A stretch of 5,441 nucleotides of DNA. It comes from Chloroflexota bacterium. Lineage in GTDB: Bacteria > Chloroflexota > Dehalococcoidia > Dehalococcoidales > JAUYDJ01. Below are positions 5,376 to 5,441 of this stretch, in pieces (the stretch's first letter is position 1; each line of letters begins with the position of its first letter). The position numbers and the translations under genes are program-made. The stretch is from positions 1 through 5,441 of the forward strand of contig JAUYDJ010000159.1 in the NCBI GenBank assembly GCA_030690025.1, given 5' to 3'. The notes below the pieces were generated by a model. That model made no database searches. It was not told the origin of the DNA and saw only the letters and a program-made list of their open reading frames with translations.

Positions 5376-5441
5376 GCATTAGTTTTTAGAATTGCTACTG
5401 TTCACTTGGTTGCTGCCAATAAGTCGTGAAAGAAACCAGTC

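Noticed and set aside
5395..5441. Start of a structured RNA such as RNase P RNA at the right edge
   Set aside because: This was considered because an RNA gene could follow here, but no conserved 5' motif is recognisable in these few bases.

Overview
The window is about 5.4 kb of moderately GC-rich bacterial chromosome carrying six protein genes: five on the + strand and one on the - strand. The gene set is ordinary housekeeping and metabolism. The proteins read like those of uncultured Chloroflexota, probably Dehalococcoidia. This placement is an impression from protein style plus the many small palindromic repeats between genes. There is no rRNA or marker gene here to prove it.

Layout. Positions 1-298 are non-coding and hold three consecutive hairpins, one of them a good intrinsic terminator for something left of the window. 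Next is an alpha/beta hydrolase of the monoacylglycerol lipase type (299-1138; the longer reading from 185 is probably not the real start). A degenerate palindromic repeat and a promoter region (1139-1330) lead into an acetyl-CoA hydrolase/transferase family CoA-transferase (1331-2674). A 144-base spacer with a tandem direct repeat and an inverted repeat precedes a small DUF427 protein (2819-3145). That gene converges, 15 bases apart, on a minus-strand HIT-family nucleotide phosphorylase/hydrolase (3161-3634). The HIT gene has a near-consensus promoter and diverges from a metallo-beta-lactamase-fold hydrolase (reading frame to 4621). Between these two start regions sits a near-perfect 17-bp-arm palindrome with a GCAA loop. 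The MBL gene is followed after one base by a coiled-coil C4 zinc-ribbon protein (4623-5318), so the two are almost certainly co-transcribed. The last 123 bases are AT-rich, contain an 18-bp tandem duplication and possibly a promoter reading rightward out of the window.

How the genes relate. The lipase-type hydrolase (fatty acid release) and the CoA-transferase (acyl-CoA chemistry) are loosely compatible with fatty or short-chain acid metabolism, but each has its own upstream region and I see no proof of a pathway. The HIT protein, the MBL hydrolase and the zinc-ribbon protein look like general nucleotide or housekeeping functions.

I do not see a convincing new biological system. The most interesting points are the start of the MBL gene, where a promoter, a missing ATG and a Shine-Dalgarno sequence in front of an ATA codon conflict with the longest reading frame, and the dispersed-looking palindromic elements between genes.
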